A stretch of DNA of 34,186 nt from Tannerella sp. (GTDB taxonomy: Bacteria; Bacteroidota; Bacteroidia; Bacteroidales; Tannerellaceae). The number at the start of each line of letters is the position of its first letter. Position 1 is the first letter of the stretch. The stretch is from contig JAITVS010000282.1 in the NCBI GenBank assembly GCA_031285685.1, positions 1 to 34,186 of the forward strand, written 5' to 3'. The notes below the pieces were generated by a model. It was not told the DNA's origin. It saw only the letters and a program-made list of their open reading frames with translations, and ran no database searches. The translations under genes were made by a program, and so were the position numbers. Shown here one piece after another: positions 1 to 8,635 of this stretch.

Positions 1-542
1 AACTCGTAACATTCCTGCCGGGTTCCTTTTTTTACGGAGTACATCTCTGCCGGTAGTATGACTTTATCAATAATGACAAATTGTTCGTATCCGATAAACA
101 GATAATAATAAAACAGGACACGTACGAAGGTTAATTCGGCTTTGATCCGATTGTATGCTTCTTCCGACAGTGTCGCATTATCCATTTTACTTAAAAGAAG
201 ATTTGCGCGTGCAATTCCTTCATACATTCCCAGGCTCCATTCTCCTCCCCACCAGTTGGGACAATTGCTCGGGTCATACTGGAACAGGTCCGTACCGTAT
301 CCGCCTTCACCGGGGCCGCCTCCCGAATCTCCTTCGTCCGAAAGGTATATAAAGGTAGAATACAGTCTGTTAACACTATGATTCATGGTGTTCATCGTAC
401 CGTAAAGTCCCATTAGGAGGTCATCTTCCGTCTGGTAGAAGTCACCGTCATTTAACTGCGTTTTCGGATATAGTTCTAAGAAATCATCACAAGATGTGAG
501 AGAAAACGCTATGATTGTCAGATATAAAAATATTTTTTTCAT
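1..542 (-). CDS. SusD/RagB-family outer-membrane lipoprotein, 3' end cut by window edge
   Basis: The first 180 residues are visible; the rest runs off the left edge. The start ATG (540-542) opens MKKIFLYLTIIAF, a hydrophobic signal segment ending in the lipobox LTSC with lipidation Cys18. It is followed by DDFLELYPKTQLNDGDFYQT and a DDLLMGLYG stretch, the usual opening of SusD-like proteins. Family knowledge: SusD is a surface lipoprotein that captures glycans and forms a lid on its SusC transporter. The gene lies 11 bp downstream of susC on the same strand, so the two are surely co-transcribed. The substrate cannot be read from this fragment; the neighbouring beta-helix protein suggests a plant or acidic polysaccharide, which is inference. 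Full SusD proteins are usually about 500-650 residues, so roughly a third is seen here. Confidence 0.93.
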   Translation of the reverse strand, partial: MKKIFLYLTIIAFSLTSCDDFLELYPKTQLNDGDFYQTEDDLLMGLYGTMNTMNHSVNRLYSTFIYLSDEGDSGGGPGEGGYGTDLFQYDPSNCPNWWGGEWSLGMYEGIARANLLLSKMDNATLSEEAYNRIKAELTFVRVLFYYYLFIGYEQFVIIDKVILPAEMYSVKKGTRQECYE

Positions 543-553
543 ATATACATAAT

Positions 554-3500
554 TTAGAAATTAACACTAGCTCCGATGGTAAATACTTTAGCTTGCGGAT
601 AGGTTCCGGAATCAAGTCCGTTACGTGAACCAACTTCCGGATCGTAACCCCTGTATTTTGAGAAGGTCAGTAGGTTGTCACATTGAATATAGAATCTCAG
701 GTTACTGATCAATGCTTTTTTAGTTACACTTGTCGGAAGCGTATATCCTAATTGCAGAAGTTTTAAACGCAGATAATCTCCATCTTCGATGTATAAACTG
801 CTTACACGCGAAGTATTTGAATTAGGAGCATCGTCTTCCACCACACGCGGCCAGAAGTCGGATGTTCCTTCACCGGTCCATCTGTTCAGCCATTTGCGGT
901 GCCAATTTGCATACGGAACATTGGGACGGCGGTCATAGTTGAATATCTGATTACCCGCTACTCCCTGAAAGAATACGGAAATATCAAAATTTTTCCAGTC
1001 GGCGTTCAATGTAAAACCATAGACCCAATCGGGATTCGGATTTCCGATCATCTTAAGGTCTTTATCATCAATCAGATCGTCTCCGTTTAAATTTTTGAAC
1101 CGAACGTCTCCCGGTTGTGCATTCGGTTGTAACAGTTTTCCGCTGGGACCGACATGTGCGTTTACTTCGTCCCAGTTCTGGAAAAGGCCATCATGAACAT
1201 ATCCGCGGAAATAACCGTAAGGCATTCCTGATTCAACGATTGCAACGTCCGGATTGGCCAGACCTGCTCCCAGAGAGGCGATGGATGAGAAGCCAGGGCC
1301 CCGGTCAGTAACGACATTTTCTAAATAGGAGGCATTAGCGTTCATCGAAAAATTGACGGCGCTTACTTTAAAGCGGTAATTGACATCAAACTCAAAGCCC
1401 TTGTTGTTCATGGTCCCCGAGTTGGCATTCATACCCCAGTATCCTAAGTATTTGGGAGTTTGCAGCCATAAAATCATATCTTTGGTTTTTTTGTCAAAAT
1501 AGTCTACAGAGAAAGTCAATCGGCTGTTCAGAAGCCGGAAATCAAGTCCGAAATTTGTCTGTTCGGATGTTTCCCACTGAATCGCGGGGTTAGCGTAACC
1601 GCTGGATACCATACTGACATAAATAGCATCATCCTTTCCTTTACCCAAAGCGACATTGTTTGTTCCCTGATTTAACAAACTGGTATACTGGAATCCTCCG
1701 ATACTTTCATTTCCGTTTCTACCCCAGCTGGCGCGTAGTTTAATGGCGTTCAGCCATTCCGGTTTGGATTCCATAAAACTTTCTTCCGTTATATTCCAGC
1801 CGGCCGAAACCGACGGGAAATTAGCATATTTGTTAGCCGGTCCGAAATTGGAAGAACCGTCGCGGCGGATGACCAGACTTAACATGTATCTCTCGGCATA
1901 GTTATAAGAGAGGCGTCCGAAGAAGGAGGCTAACCTGTGTTGGTTCACATAATCGTCTACCCTTTCTAGTGATCTCTCTGCGGCGGCGCTGTTCAGGTAC
2001 GCATAATCCATTCCGTACCGTAGTAAGTTATAATCGTCTCCCCAAAGGCCTGAACTCTCAGAACTTAAAGCCGATTGGCCGGCTAACAGCGAGAATTGGT
2101 GTTGGCCGATTTGTTTGTTGTAACTCAATACATTTTCTACCTGCCAGGTAAAGCTCTCATTTTTAGAATGACCGACACTTGAATTGGTATTCACATTCGC
2201 TGTGGAAATATAGAAAGGAACGGAGTAACTTCTGGAACCCCAGAAGCCCCATGCGAAGCCGAAGTTAGAACGGAAGTTCAATCCCGGTAATATTTCAATA
2301 TTCAGATTGAGGTTCCCGTTGAAATTATTGGCCTTATGAAGTGAATTGTTGGATACTTCACGAACAGCCAGCGGATTACCTAACTCACGCATGTTGATAA
2401 TGTTATAGGCGCGTCCGTCTTTATTTTTTACATAGTTGGGATATATTTTATCATAAGTAGCTAATACGGAAGGATCATCCTGATAAATCGCTTCGTTCGG
2501 AGGAGTGAGCGCCATAGAGGTCAATACGCCGGAAACATCGCTGTTGTTACCGATTCCCATGGACTCCGTATGGGAATAGCTGATATTCGTTTCAAGAGTC
2601 ACTTTGGGTAGCCAGAAACGCGCTTTATCTTCCATTACCGTATATGTATTATTGAAGCGTGCATTATATCGTTCATAATATGAATTGTCACTGGCTACTA
2701 CTCCCTTCTGGTTCAGGTATCCCAGAGATACATAATACAGGCTTTTTTCATTACCCCCCGAAAGCGAAAGCTTATGATTATAGACCGGTGCGTTCGTATT
2801 TAGCAATTCATCCTGCCAGTCTGTGTTGTATGCCGGATACGTTGTCGGATCGCTAAGATTGAAATTAGGATAAGTGGGCGCTTTGCCTCCATTCAGATTC
2901 ATTTCATTCACCATCATTTGATATTCGGTGGCGTTCATATAATCTAATTTTTTCGTTGGGCTTTGCCATCCGTATGATCCTTCGTATGTTAATGACGCTT
3001 TGGAGACAGACCCCTTTTTGGTTGTAATCAAAACAACGCCGTTCGCACCGCGGGTACCGTAAATAGCAGCGGAAGCAGCATCTTTTAAAACTTCAACCGA
3101 TTCGATATCGGAAGGGTTGATATTATTAATCGCGTCTACCGGCATCCCGTCTACCAAATACAACGGATCCGAATTGTTGATGGTCCCGATACCACGGATC
3201 CTCACTTTTGCTCCGGAACCGGGCGCTCCGGATTCGGAAACGATCTGTACGCCGGATACTTTTCCTTTAAGCGCATTCTGGAAGGTTGTCGGACTTCCTT
3301 TAGCAAGTTCATCTCCTGAAACCTGACTGATGGCTGCCGTAACGACACTTTTCTTCTGTACGCCGTAACCGATTACGACGACTTCCTCCAACAGTTGAAG
3401 ATCTTCAGAAAGTATTATTGCATAATGAGTTTTCCCTGTTTCAATTTTTATCGTTTGCTTTTCGTAGCCGATGTATGATACTTCAATTTCCGAACCGGCA

Positions 3501-3745
3501 GGTACATTCAGGCTGAACCGGCCGTCAATGTCTGTAATTATACCGTTAGAAGTGCCCTTTTGTGTTACATTGGCACCGATAACGGAATATCCGTCAGAAG
3601 CAGAAGTAACAACTCCACTGATCTTTATATTAGTCTGGGCTGCAACCTGTAGCACATAACTCATCCAAATGCAGGTGATTATAAATACTCGTTTTATTGT
3701 TTTGAATGACCAGTGTAAATGAAATTTTTTTAATTTTTCATCCAT
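554..3745 (-). CDS. SusC/RagA-family TonB-linked outer-membrane transporter
   Basis: This 1063-residue protein is the TonB-dependent channel for oligosaccharide import across the outer membrane. In order: an extended N-terminus with a membrane segment at about 17-37 ending AAQ (signal peptide); a carboxypeptidase-D regulatory-like domain at about 40-112; the TonB-box-like segment EEVVVIGYG at 120-128; a plug domain with the SusC hallmark GANGVVLITTKKG at 233-245; then the beta-barrel to a C-terminal Phe, as outer-membrane barrels usually end. The length is typical for SusC (about 1000-1100). It pairs with the SusD lipoprotein 11 bp downstream. No sigma/anti-sigma signalling extension is seen, so transcriptional control probably comes from the XylR-type regulator nearby, through the direct repeats about 370 bp upstream. 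The substrate is not identifiable from sequence alone. Confidence 0.97.
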   Translation of the reverse strand: MDEKLKKFHLHWSFKTIKRVFIITCIWMSYVLQVAAQTNIKISGVVTSASDGYSVIGANVTQKGTSNGIITDIDGRFSLNVPAGSEIEVSYIGYEKQTIKIETGKTHYAIILSEDLQLLEEVVVIGYGVQKKSVVTAAISQVSGDELAKGSPTTFQNALKGKVSGVQIVSESGAPGSGAKVRIRGIGTINNSDPLYLVDGMPVDAINNINPSDIESVEVLKDAASAAIYGTRGANGVVLITTKKGSVSKASLTYEGSYGWQSPTKKLDYMNATEYQMMVNEMNLNGGKAPTYPNFNLSDPTTYPAYNTDWQDELLNTNAPVYNHKLSLSGGNEKSLYYVSLGYLNQKGVVASDNSYYERYNARFNNTYTVMEDKARFWLPKVTLETNISYSHTESMGIGNNSDVSGVLTSMALTPPNEAIYQDDPSVLATYDKIYPNYVKNKDGRAYNIINMRELGNPLAVREVSNNSLHKANNFNGNLNLNIEILPGLNFRSNFGFAWGFWGSRSYSVPFYISTANVNTNSSVGHSKNESFTWQVENVLSYNKQIGQHQFSLLAGQSALSSESSGLWGDDYNLLRYGMDYAYLNSAAAERSLERVDDYVNQHRLASFFGRLSYNYAERYMLSLVIRRDGSSNFGPANKYANFPSVSAGWNITEESFMESKPEWLNAIKLRASWGRNGNESIGGFQYTSLLNQGTNNVALGKGKDDAIYVSMVSSGYANPAIQWETSEQTNFGLDFRLLNSRLTFSVDYFDKKTKDMILWLQTPKYLGYWGMNANSGTMNNKGFEFDVNYRFKVSAVNFSMNANASYLENVVTDRGPGFSSIASLGAGLANPDVAIVESGMPYGYFRGYVHDGLFQNWDEVNAHVGPSGKLLQPNAQPGDVRFKNLNGDDLIDDKDLKMIGNPNPDWVYGFTLNADWKNFDISVFFQGVAGNQIFNYDRRPNVPYANWHRKWLNRWTGEGTSDFWPRVVEDDAPNSNTSRVSSLYIEDGDYLRLKLLQLGYTLPTSVTKKALISNLRFYIQCDNLLTFSKYRGYDPEVGSRNGLDSGTYPQAKVFTIGASVNF

Positions 3746-4185
3746 AATAAGTTATTTTAAATGGTAAGTATTTGTGTCTCATTGTATTCAAATCTGAAAT
3801 AGAGTAGCTTTCGAATAATTAGAGAGCATGAGCAGAATAACTACTTTGTTTTTCAGATTATTATCTCTATTGGCGGGTTGTTGACTTTTATTTTTTCATA
3901 AGCAGACATATTTTTGCGGTTTATATTAAGTATCAAATTATTAGTAAAAATCCAAAAAGAAGTTGATCATAAGCGGCATATTTCTGTTTGATGATTAATA
4001 AGCAATGCTATGCAAAATCAGCAAATCTTAAAATAGGATTAATCACAACCGTTTTTGTGAATATTTTCAATGCAATATTAAATTATGTTTATTTATTCGG
4101 GGTCGGATATTTATCAAAAATCTTCCAAAAACTATCAAAACATCTCCGGATGATAACTATCAAACCATTAAACTTATTTTCAAAC
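3746..4185. other. 440-bp non-coding region upstream of susC
   Basis: This A/T-rich gap separates susC from the upstream beta-helix gene. It holds the putative regulator-binding repeats and -7 box described separately (4073-4164). If that promoter is real, susC has an untranslated leader of roughly 320 nt. Within the leader there is an imperfect direct repeat at 3896-3922 and 3967-3990, sharing TCATAAGC and CATATTT. A plus-strand open frame at 3988-4233 has no recognisable features and is most likely chance. I see no convincing intrinsic terminator for the upstream gene. Confidence 0.6.
4073..4164 (-). promoter_or_regulatory. Putative XylR-type operator and activator-dependent promoter for susC
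   Basis: On the minus strand, TTTTGATA occurs at 4140-4133 and again at 4119-4112, exactly 21 bp apart. A third partial copy, TTTGATA (4164-4158), lies 25 bp further upstream. A degenerate -7 box TAATATTG (4080-4073) follows 32 bp below the last repeat and there is no TTTG -33 element, as expected for an activator-dependent promoter. The same spacing recurs upstream of the 1005-residue gene. Binding by the neighbouring AraC-type regulator is inferred. Confidence 0.5.
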
Positions 4186-7100
4186 TTATTTGATCCGTAC
4201 GCTGAAAAGCGACGAACGCCCGGTGATGAATAATGTGTTATTATCTGTCCCTCCGAACCGGATGGTAGACGGACGTTCAGGAATATCGATCTGTTTTTTC
4301 AGTTTGCCTTCTTTATTGAATACGAGTACCTGTCCGTCTGCAATATAGACGTTTCCTTCGCTGTCGACAGTTGAACCGAACTCTCCCCATTCAACAAAAT
4401 ATTCGGATTCGGATAAAGTACCGTCGGTATCCACCTTCATACGTACGGTTCGCTTGTCGTATTCGTCCGAAGCATAGAATAACTGACCCGGATAGGCTTC
4501 CAATAGTGCGGAACTACGTGCGATATCGTACTGATCAGGTATGATTGTTTTTCCGTCGGGTGCTACGAAACACATTTCCGGAACATAATTAACCGTTTTG
4601 CTAAAATCATGAAAATCTCTCCATCGGTTAGAAGGATACAATGCTTTGGTTACATTTTTCACAGAGCCCATTTTTACTTTGGGTAATATGGTGAAGGTAT
4701 TGTCCGGATCGGAAGGGGTAATGGCGTAAAATCTTGTTTCAAAACCGGAATTTCCCCAGCCGGCAAAAGAGGTCCCGTGTGAATCGGGATAAGAGGCGGC
4801 AACTTCCTTTTCTCCGTTGATAAGCAATCCGGGCTGAGGGCGGTATTTGACTGCGACAAGCAGATTGTCATTCGTATCGCATCCTAAAGAATAAGGTTCC
4901 CACGGGAAATCCGTAAGTAAAGAGATTGTATTGGTTGCTGCAGACCATTTGTAAATGCGCCTCATTCTTTGTTCGCAGAAATAAATATTACCCTTGCTGT
5001 CACTGGTGAGCCCTTCGGCAAATTCAAAGCCGGTGGCTAATTTTTGCACTTCTCCAATCGGGCAGGTTAGGGGTGGAATACGAAGTTCTTTACCGGTAAC
5101 AACCAAACGTTGAAGTTCCCAGGGGCGAACCTCGATGTTTTTGTTTATGTCATATACCGGATTATCTGTTGTGTATTTTATCTGGGAGTAGTTATGCAGG
5201 TTCAGGAATTCGATATTTTCACAGTTATCCCAGATGCGTACGGAGTTGTGATAGGGCTGGTTGATCCGGATGACACGGAACATATAAAGATTTGCAAAAG
5301 TAATGTCTTTGCATCCCTGCATTTCAACCGGTTGGCAATCTGTGCCTTCAACCGATTCTTCTTCCAGTTGAAAACAGTAAATTTTCCAGTCGGATACATT
5401 TCTGAACGTGGCTTCATTCCTTACATGGTGTTCCAACGACATGGCATAGATACGTCCCGGAGTTGAAGTATTGCTTACGTATAAACCGCTGGTTGCATAA
5501 GTTGATGCAGTCCATATATCCTTGAATGTTCCGCCTCCGTTGTTTGTGATCCACAAACTCCAGTATTGATTATCCCATGCCAGGTCTTTTCCCTGTGCAT
5601 AGATGGGGTGGGAGGGAGAGCTTATCCCCGGTTCCTGCCAATGCCAGGTTGGCGTGGGTTGACCGGGTACAGGTCGGTGCAGGCCTCCGTGGCCGCCTAC
5701 AAACTTTACATCGTTAAGATAAGACATTGCTCCGGCCATCCATTTGATTCCGACTGCACGGTAATTGAATCCTCCGGTATTGATGCCAATTCCATTCAGC
5801 ATGTTCGTTCCTCCTTCCGATGACTCGAGCATTGCTTTCGGGCCACCGAATCCGCTGAATGCAGGAGCGCTTTCCGGCAGACGGAATTGTGTGCCGAACG
5901 GGTGGAGTCCGATCAGTTTGGTCTGCGGTTTCATCCGTAATGTCTCTGTTATTTTGTACCATCCCTGGGGTATATAGATATGATCGTATGTATCGATAGC
6001 ATTCTGAATCGCTTTTGTATCATCGATCATATCGTCTCCCACGGCTCCCAGATCACGTATGTTTACCCATGTTTCCATAGGAGGTAATGATGGGATATCG
6101 CGAAGCAGCGCCGGAGGCATTTTTGTAATCGGTTCGATGTCCGCAATGGTCCGGTACTCGGGTTTTGCAGACATGTCATCCATTTGTAAGCCATGGGCAT
6201 AGTTGTTGATTCTGTATATTTTATGACCTGTGCCTGTCGTTGTCTGACTGCGGCGATATTCGGCAATTACAGGCGTATTACGGCAGACGACATTGTGGAA
6301 TGTGATCTGGTTATTGCTGTTATTTTCGTTGCTGATACTGACGATCGTTTTACTTATATTTTCGAAATGACCGTTTTCAACGAATAAACGGTCAGCATAA
6401 TTGTCTTCGATATCAAAAACAACAGGACTGTTTTTTACCTGTATATTGACCATGGCGAGACCGGATTCCTGACAATGGAGTGCTGCCGTTCGTTGTCCTT
6501 CGAAATAAGAATCGACCATCATCACAGGCCATCCGGGAGAAGCCTTGGTTGTATAAATACCATAATCACCACCGAAGAATGCGACGTTTTCCATCTCATT
6601 TCCCGCATCGAAAAGACCGGCTTTACCTTTTCCCGTGTATATAGCTACATGATTGATAAAACTATGTTGCGCATAATGGGTGCGAAGCGCCACGGCATGC
6701 GGGTTTCCGTCTTCAATACGCAGGTTGATATTTGACATAGCGCTGTAAAATGTTCCGGCATTCGCGTCATTTATATTGTCTTCGGAGCGGACAATACTTC
6801 CGGTAAACCAAAACATATAGGAGGCTTTTCCCTTGTCTGCCGGATTTTCTTGCTGAAAGCCGGGGGAATTGCGTGCCAATATAAATTCGGGACGTTTTTT
6901 GCCATAGCCAATTAATCGGATGGCTGAAGGGATATATATTGTCTGGGTTATTTTGTATTTGCCTTCAGGTATAAATAGTATTCCGAAATTTTTCTCTTTT
7001 TTCAATTCATTAATTGCCTGTTGCAACATTTCGGACACGTCTGTTTTCCCGTCATTCGTAATCGGATAACGCTCCGGAGTGAAATAAAAAGCTTCGGGGT

Positions 7101-7203
7101 CTTCCGGACGTTGTGTATATACGGAGGTTAATTCGATAGCCCGGATAGGAACTGATACTACCAGACATAATAGGACCAGTAAATTTTTTGCGTGTTTGTT
7201 CAT
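4186..7203 (-). CDS. Secreted fusion: two pectate-lyase-3-like beta-helix segments plus SMP-30/NHL-like propeller
   Basis: A 1005-residue protein with a signal peptide at about 1-22 (ending IRA). Residues 40-110 carry a beta-helix opening (YPITNDGKTDVSEML, then FIPEGKYKITQTIYIP), typical of pectate_lyase_3/GH28-like folds. A second such opening begins at about 379 (VNIRDLGAVGDDMIDDTKAI, then IYIPQGWYKITETL) and extends to about 700. From about 720 the sequence changes to a propeller style (FEFAEGLTSDSKGNIYFCEQ; later STVDSEGNVYIADG), resembling SMP-30/gluconolactonase or NHL repeats. The catalytic class is uncertain: these folds include lyases and hydrolases of acidic polysaccharides, and I cannot assign catalytic residues. 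It lies 440 bp upstream of susC on the same strand and is divergent from the XylR-type regulator. Its likely role is periplasmic or surface glycan processing for this SusCD system (inference). Confidence 0.85.
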   Translation of the reverse strand: MNKHAKNLLVLLCLVVSVPIRAIELTSVYTQRPEDPEAFYFTPERYPITNDGKTDVSEMLQQAINELKKEKNFGILFIPEGKYKITQTIYIPSAIRLIGYGKKRPEFILARNSPGFQQENPADKGKASYMFWFTGSIVRSEDNINDANAGTFYSAMSNINLRIEDGNPHAVALRTHYAQHSFINHVAIYTGKGKAGLFDAGNEMENVAFFGGDYGIYTTKASPGWPVMMVDSYFEGQRTAALHCQESGLAMVNIQVKNSPVVFDIEDNYADRLFVENGHFENISKTIVSISNENNSNNQITFHNVVCRNTPVIAEYRRSQTTTGTGHKIYRINNYAHGLQMDDMSAKPEYRTIADIEPITKMPPALLRDIPSLPPMETWVNIRDLGAVGDDMIDDTKAIQNAIDTYDHIYIPQGWYKITETLRMKPQTKLIGLHPFGTQFRLPESAPAFSGFGGPKAMLESSEGGTNMLNGIGINTGGFNYRAVGIKWMAGAMSYLNDVKFVGGHGGLHRPVPGQPTPTWHWQEPGISSPSHPIYAQGKDLAWDNQYWSLWITNNGGGTFKDIWTASTYATSGLYVSNTSTPGRIYAMSLEHHVRNEATFRNVSDWKIYCFQLEEESVEGTDCQPVEMQGCKDITFANLYMFRVIRINQPYHNSVRIWDNCENIEFLNLHNYSQIKYTTDNPVYDINKNIEVRPWELQRLVVTGKELRIPPLTCPIGEVQKLATGFEFAEGLTSDSKGNIYFCEQRMRRIYKWSAATNTISLLTDFPWEPYSLGCDTNDNLLVAVKYRPQPGLLINGEKEVAASYPDSHGTSFAGWGNSGFETRFYAITPSDPDNTFTILPKVKMGSVKNVTKALYPSNRWRDFHDFSKTVNYVPEMCFVAPDGKTIIPDQYDIARSSALLEAYPGQLFYASDEYDKRTVRMKVDTDGTLSESEYFVEWGEFGSTVDSEGNVYIADGQVLVFNKEGKLKKQIDIPERPSTIRFGGTDNNTLFITGRSSLFSVRIK

Positions 7204-7238
7204 GGTATGTTTTGTATTTTTATCGTATTTATCGTTGG

Positions 7239-7306
7239 CAATTTTACTGATATTCCATCATGAAGAGGTTTAATTAATATCATAATAGTTTCGATAGCTA
7301 TCATAA
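7239..7306 (-). promoter_or_regulatory. Putative XylR-type operator and promoter for the 1005-residue gene
   Basis: On the minus strand, TTATGATA occurs at 7306-7299 and 7285-7278, a direct repeat with a 21-bp period (two helical turns), the arrangement AraC-family activators commonly bind. A degenerate -7 box TAAAATTG (7246-7239) follows 32 bp below, and no TTTG -33 element is seen. A 10-bp palindrome GATAGCTATC (7293-7302) overlaps the upstream repeat. The architecture matches that upstream of susC. Regulation by the adjacent divergent gene is inferred. Confidence 0.55.
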
Positions 7307-7350
7307 AGACTCTGTAGTGTGATTTTTTATGAAAGAAGCTGTTTTTGTAC

Positions 7351-7381
7351 TTTGTCTGTTTACAGATTTATATTATGTTTG
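7351..7381 (+). promoter_or_regulatory. Bacteroidales-type promoter of the XylR-like regulator gene
   Basis: TTTG (7351-7354), a 19-bp spacer and TATGTTTG (7374-7381) match the Bacteroides consensus TTTG-N19-21-TAnnTTTG exactly. Transcription would start near 7387, about 23 nt before the ATG at 7410. This rules out the in-frame ATGs at 7329 and 7383 as start codons of the main transcript. Confidence 0.75.
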
Positions 7382-7409
7382 TATGGTTAATACTTTTAAA
7401 ATATCTATT

Positions 7410-8570
7410 ATGATTCGAATTATATTACTGACGGATTTTTCGGAGGAGTATGCCAAAAATTTACTGAAAGGCATTGCCCAGTATTCCAAAGGGCGTGGCT
7501 CCTGGGTTTTATGTAAAATGCCTCTTTCATACAGGGATGTATATGAAGTAGAGGGGGTACTGGAATGGGCGTTGAAATGGAAAGCGGATTGTATTATCGC
7601 CCAGTTTTATAATACGGACCGTGTCAGTATCTTCAGGGAAAATGGAATTATCGCTATAGCCCAGGATTTTAAACAGCGATTTACGGAAATTCTAAATATC
7701 ACAGGAGCGCATTATCATGCAGGACAGATGGGGGCCAATTATTTCATAAAGAAAGGGTTTAAAAATTTTGCTTTTTACGGTTTTAAGGGAGTTGTCTGGT
7801 CGGAAGAGCGTTGTGAAGGTTTTCGCGATGAGATCGAAAAGCATGGTTGGAGTAAAAATTTCTCAGAGTATCAGAATATTGAATTCAAAGATTTGTGGTT
7901 TTATGAATCGGCTCCTTTAACGGAATGGTTGCAGATGCTTCCGAAGCCGGTGGCTATTATGGCATGTGATGATAATCAGGGGCATCACATTATTGAAGCC
8001 TGTAATCAGAGCGGAATAAAAATACCGGAAGAAGTTGCCGTATTAGGTGTTGATAACGATGAAGCCGTATGTACTTTGTCGTATCCGCCTTTATCATCGA
8101 TTCATCAGGCGGTTGAAAAAGGAGGATATGAAACAGCGGAATTGATTGAAAAAATGATAAAAGATCCGGATGCGGCGTATGAAGATGTGATTGTTCACCC
8201 GACTCATATTGTTACCCGGCAATCGACGGATATCTATGCTACGGATGATAAAAGTATATCTGTCATACTGAAGTATATTCACCAGAATACGGATAAAAAG
8301 CTGAATGTTAATGATTTGTTGAAGCTTGTCCCATTGTCGCGCCGTTTACTGGAAACCCGTTTCAGGGAAGTAACAGGCTTATCCGTTTATTCATATATAC
8401 TGAACCTCAGAATACAGAAATTTGCCGAAAAATTGATTTACAGCAAAGATACGGTCGTCGAAATCGCCATGAAAATGGGGTTCACGGATTATAAGAATAT
8501 TTCACGTCAGTTCAAAGCGATAAAAGGGTGTACGCCATCCGAATATCGTTTGAAGCGGTCCGTAAAATGA
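7410..8570 (+). CDS. XylR-type AraC-family transcriptional regulator with LacI-like sensor domain
   Basis: A 386-residue regulator. Residues 1 to about 275 resemble the periplasmic-binding-protein-like sensor of LacI/XylR proteins (start MIRIILLTDFSEEYAKNLLK; later VAIMACDDNQGHHIIEACNQ; then EEVAVLGVDNDEAVCTLSYP). Residues about 285-386 form an AraC DNA-binding domain with two helix-turn-helix units, the second containing EIAMKMGFTDYKNISRQFKA. In the family, the N-domain binds a sugar and the AraC domain activates catabolic genes. I chose the ATG at 7410 because a consensus promoter ends at 7381, and because the protein then begins directly with the sensor beta-strand at normal family length. 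An in-frame extension to 7329 exists but would lie upstream of or inside the promoter. The gene is divergent from the beta-helix gene, whose upstream repeats are its likely targets. It is the only plus-strand gene in the window. Confidence 0.93.
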   Translation: MIRIILLTDFSEEYAKNLLKGIAQYSKGRGSWVLCKMPLSYRDVYEVEGVLEWALKWKADCIIAQFYNTDRVSIFRENGIIAIAQDFKQRFTEILNITGAHYHAGQMGANYFIKKGFKNFAFYGFKGVVWSEERCEGFRDEIEKHGWSKNFSEYQNIEFKDLWFYESAPLTEWLQMLPKPVAIMACDDNQGHHIIEACNQSGIKIPEEVAVLGVDNDEAVCTLSYPPLSSIHQAVEKGGYETAELIEKMIKDPDAAYEDVIVHPTHIVTRQSTDIYATDDKSISVILKYIHQNTDKKLNVNDLLKLVPLSRRLLETRFREVTGLSVYSYILNLRIQKFAEKLIYSKDTVVEIAMKMGFTDYKNISRQFKAIKGCTPSEYRLKRSVK

Positions 8571-8635
8571 CAATATTCATTTTTTGCATAGATACCCTTA
8601 TAACGCAAGTATTTGAAAATGTAATTATGATATCA

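Noticed and set aside
3988-4233. Plus-strand 81-codon open frame in the susC upstream gap
   Set aside because: It overlaps the 3' end of the 1005-residue gene and the putative operator, and has no recognisable domain or promoter. Its hydrophobic look follows from A/T-rich sequence.
5110-5466. 118-codon plus-strand open frame opposite the beta-helix gene
   Set aside because: Lies wholly within a real minus-strand gene and shows no domain.
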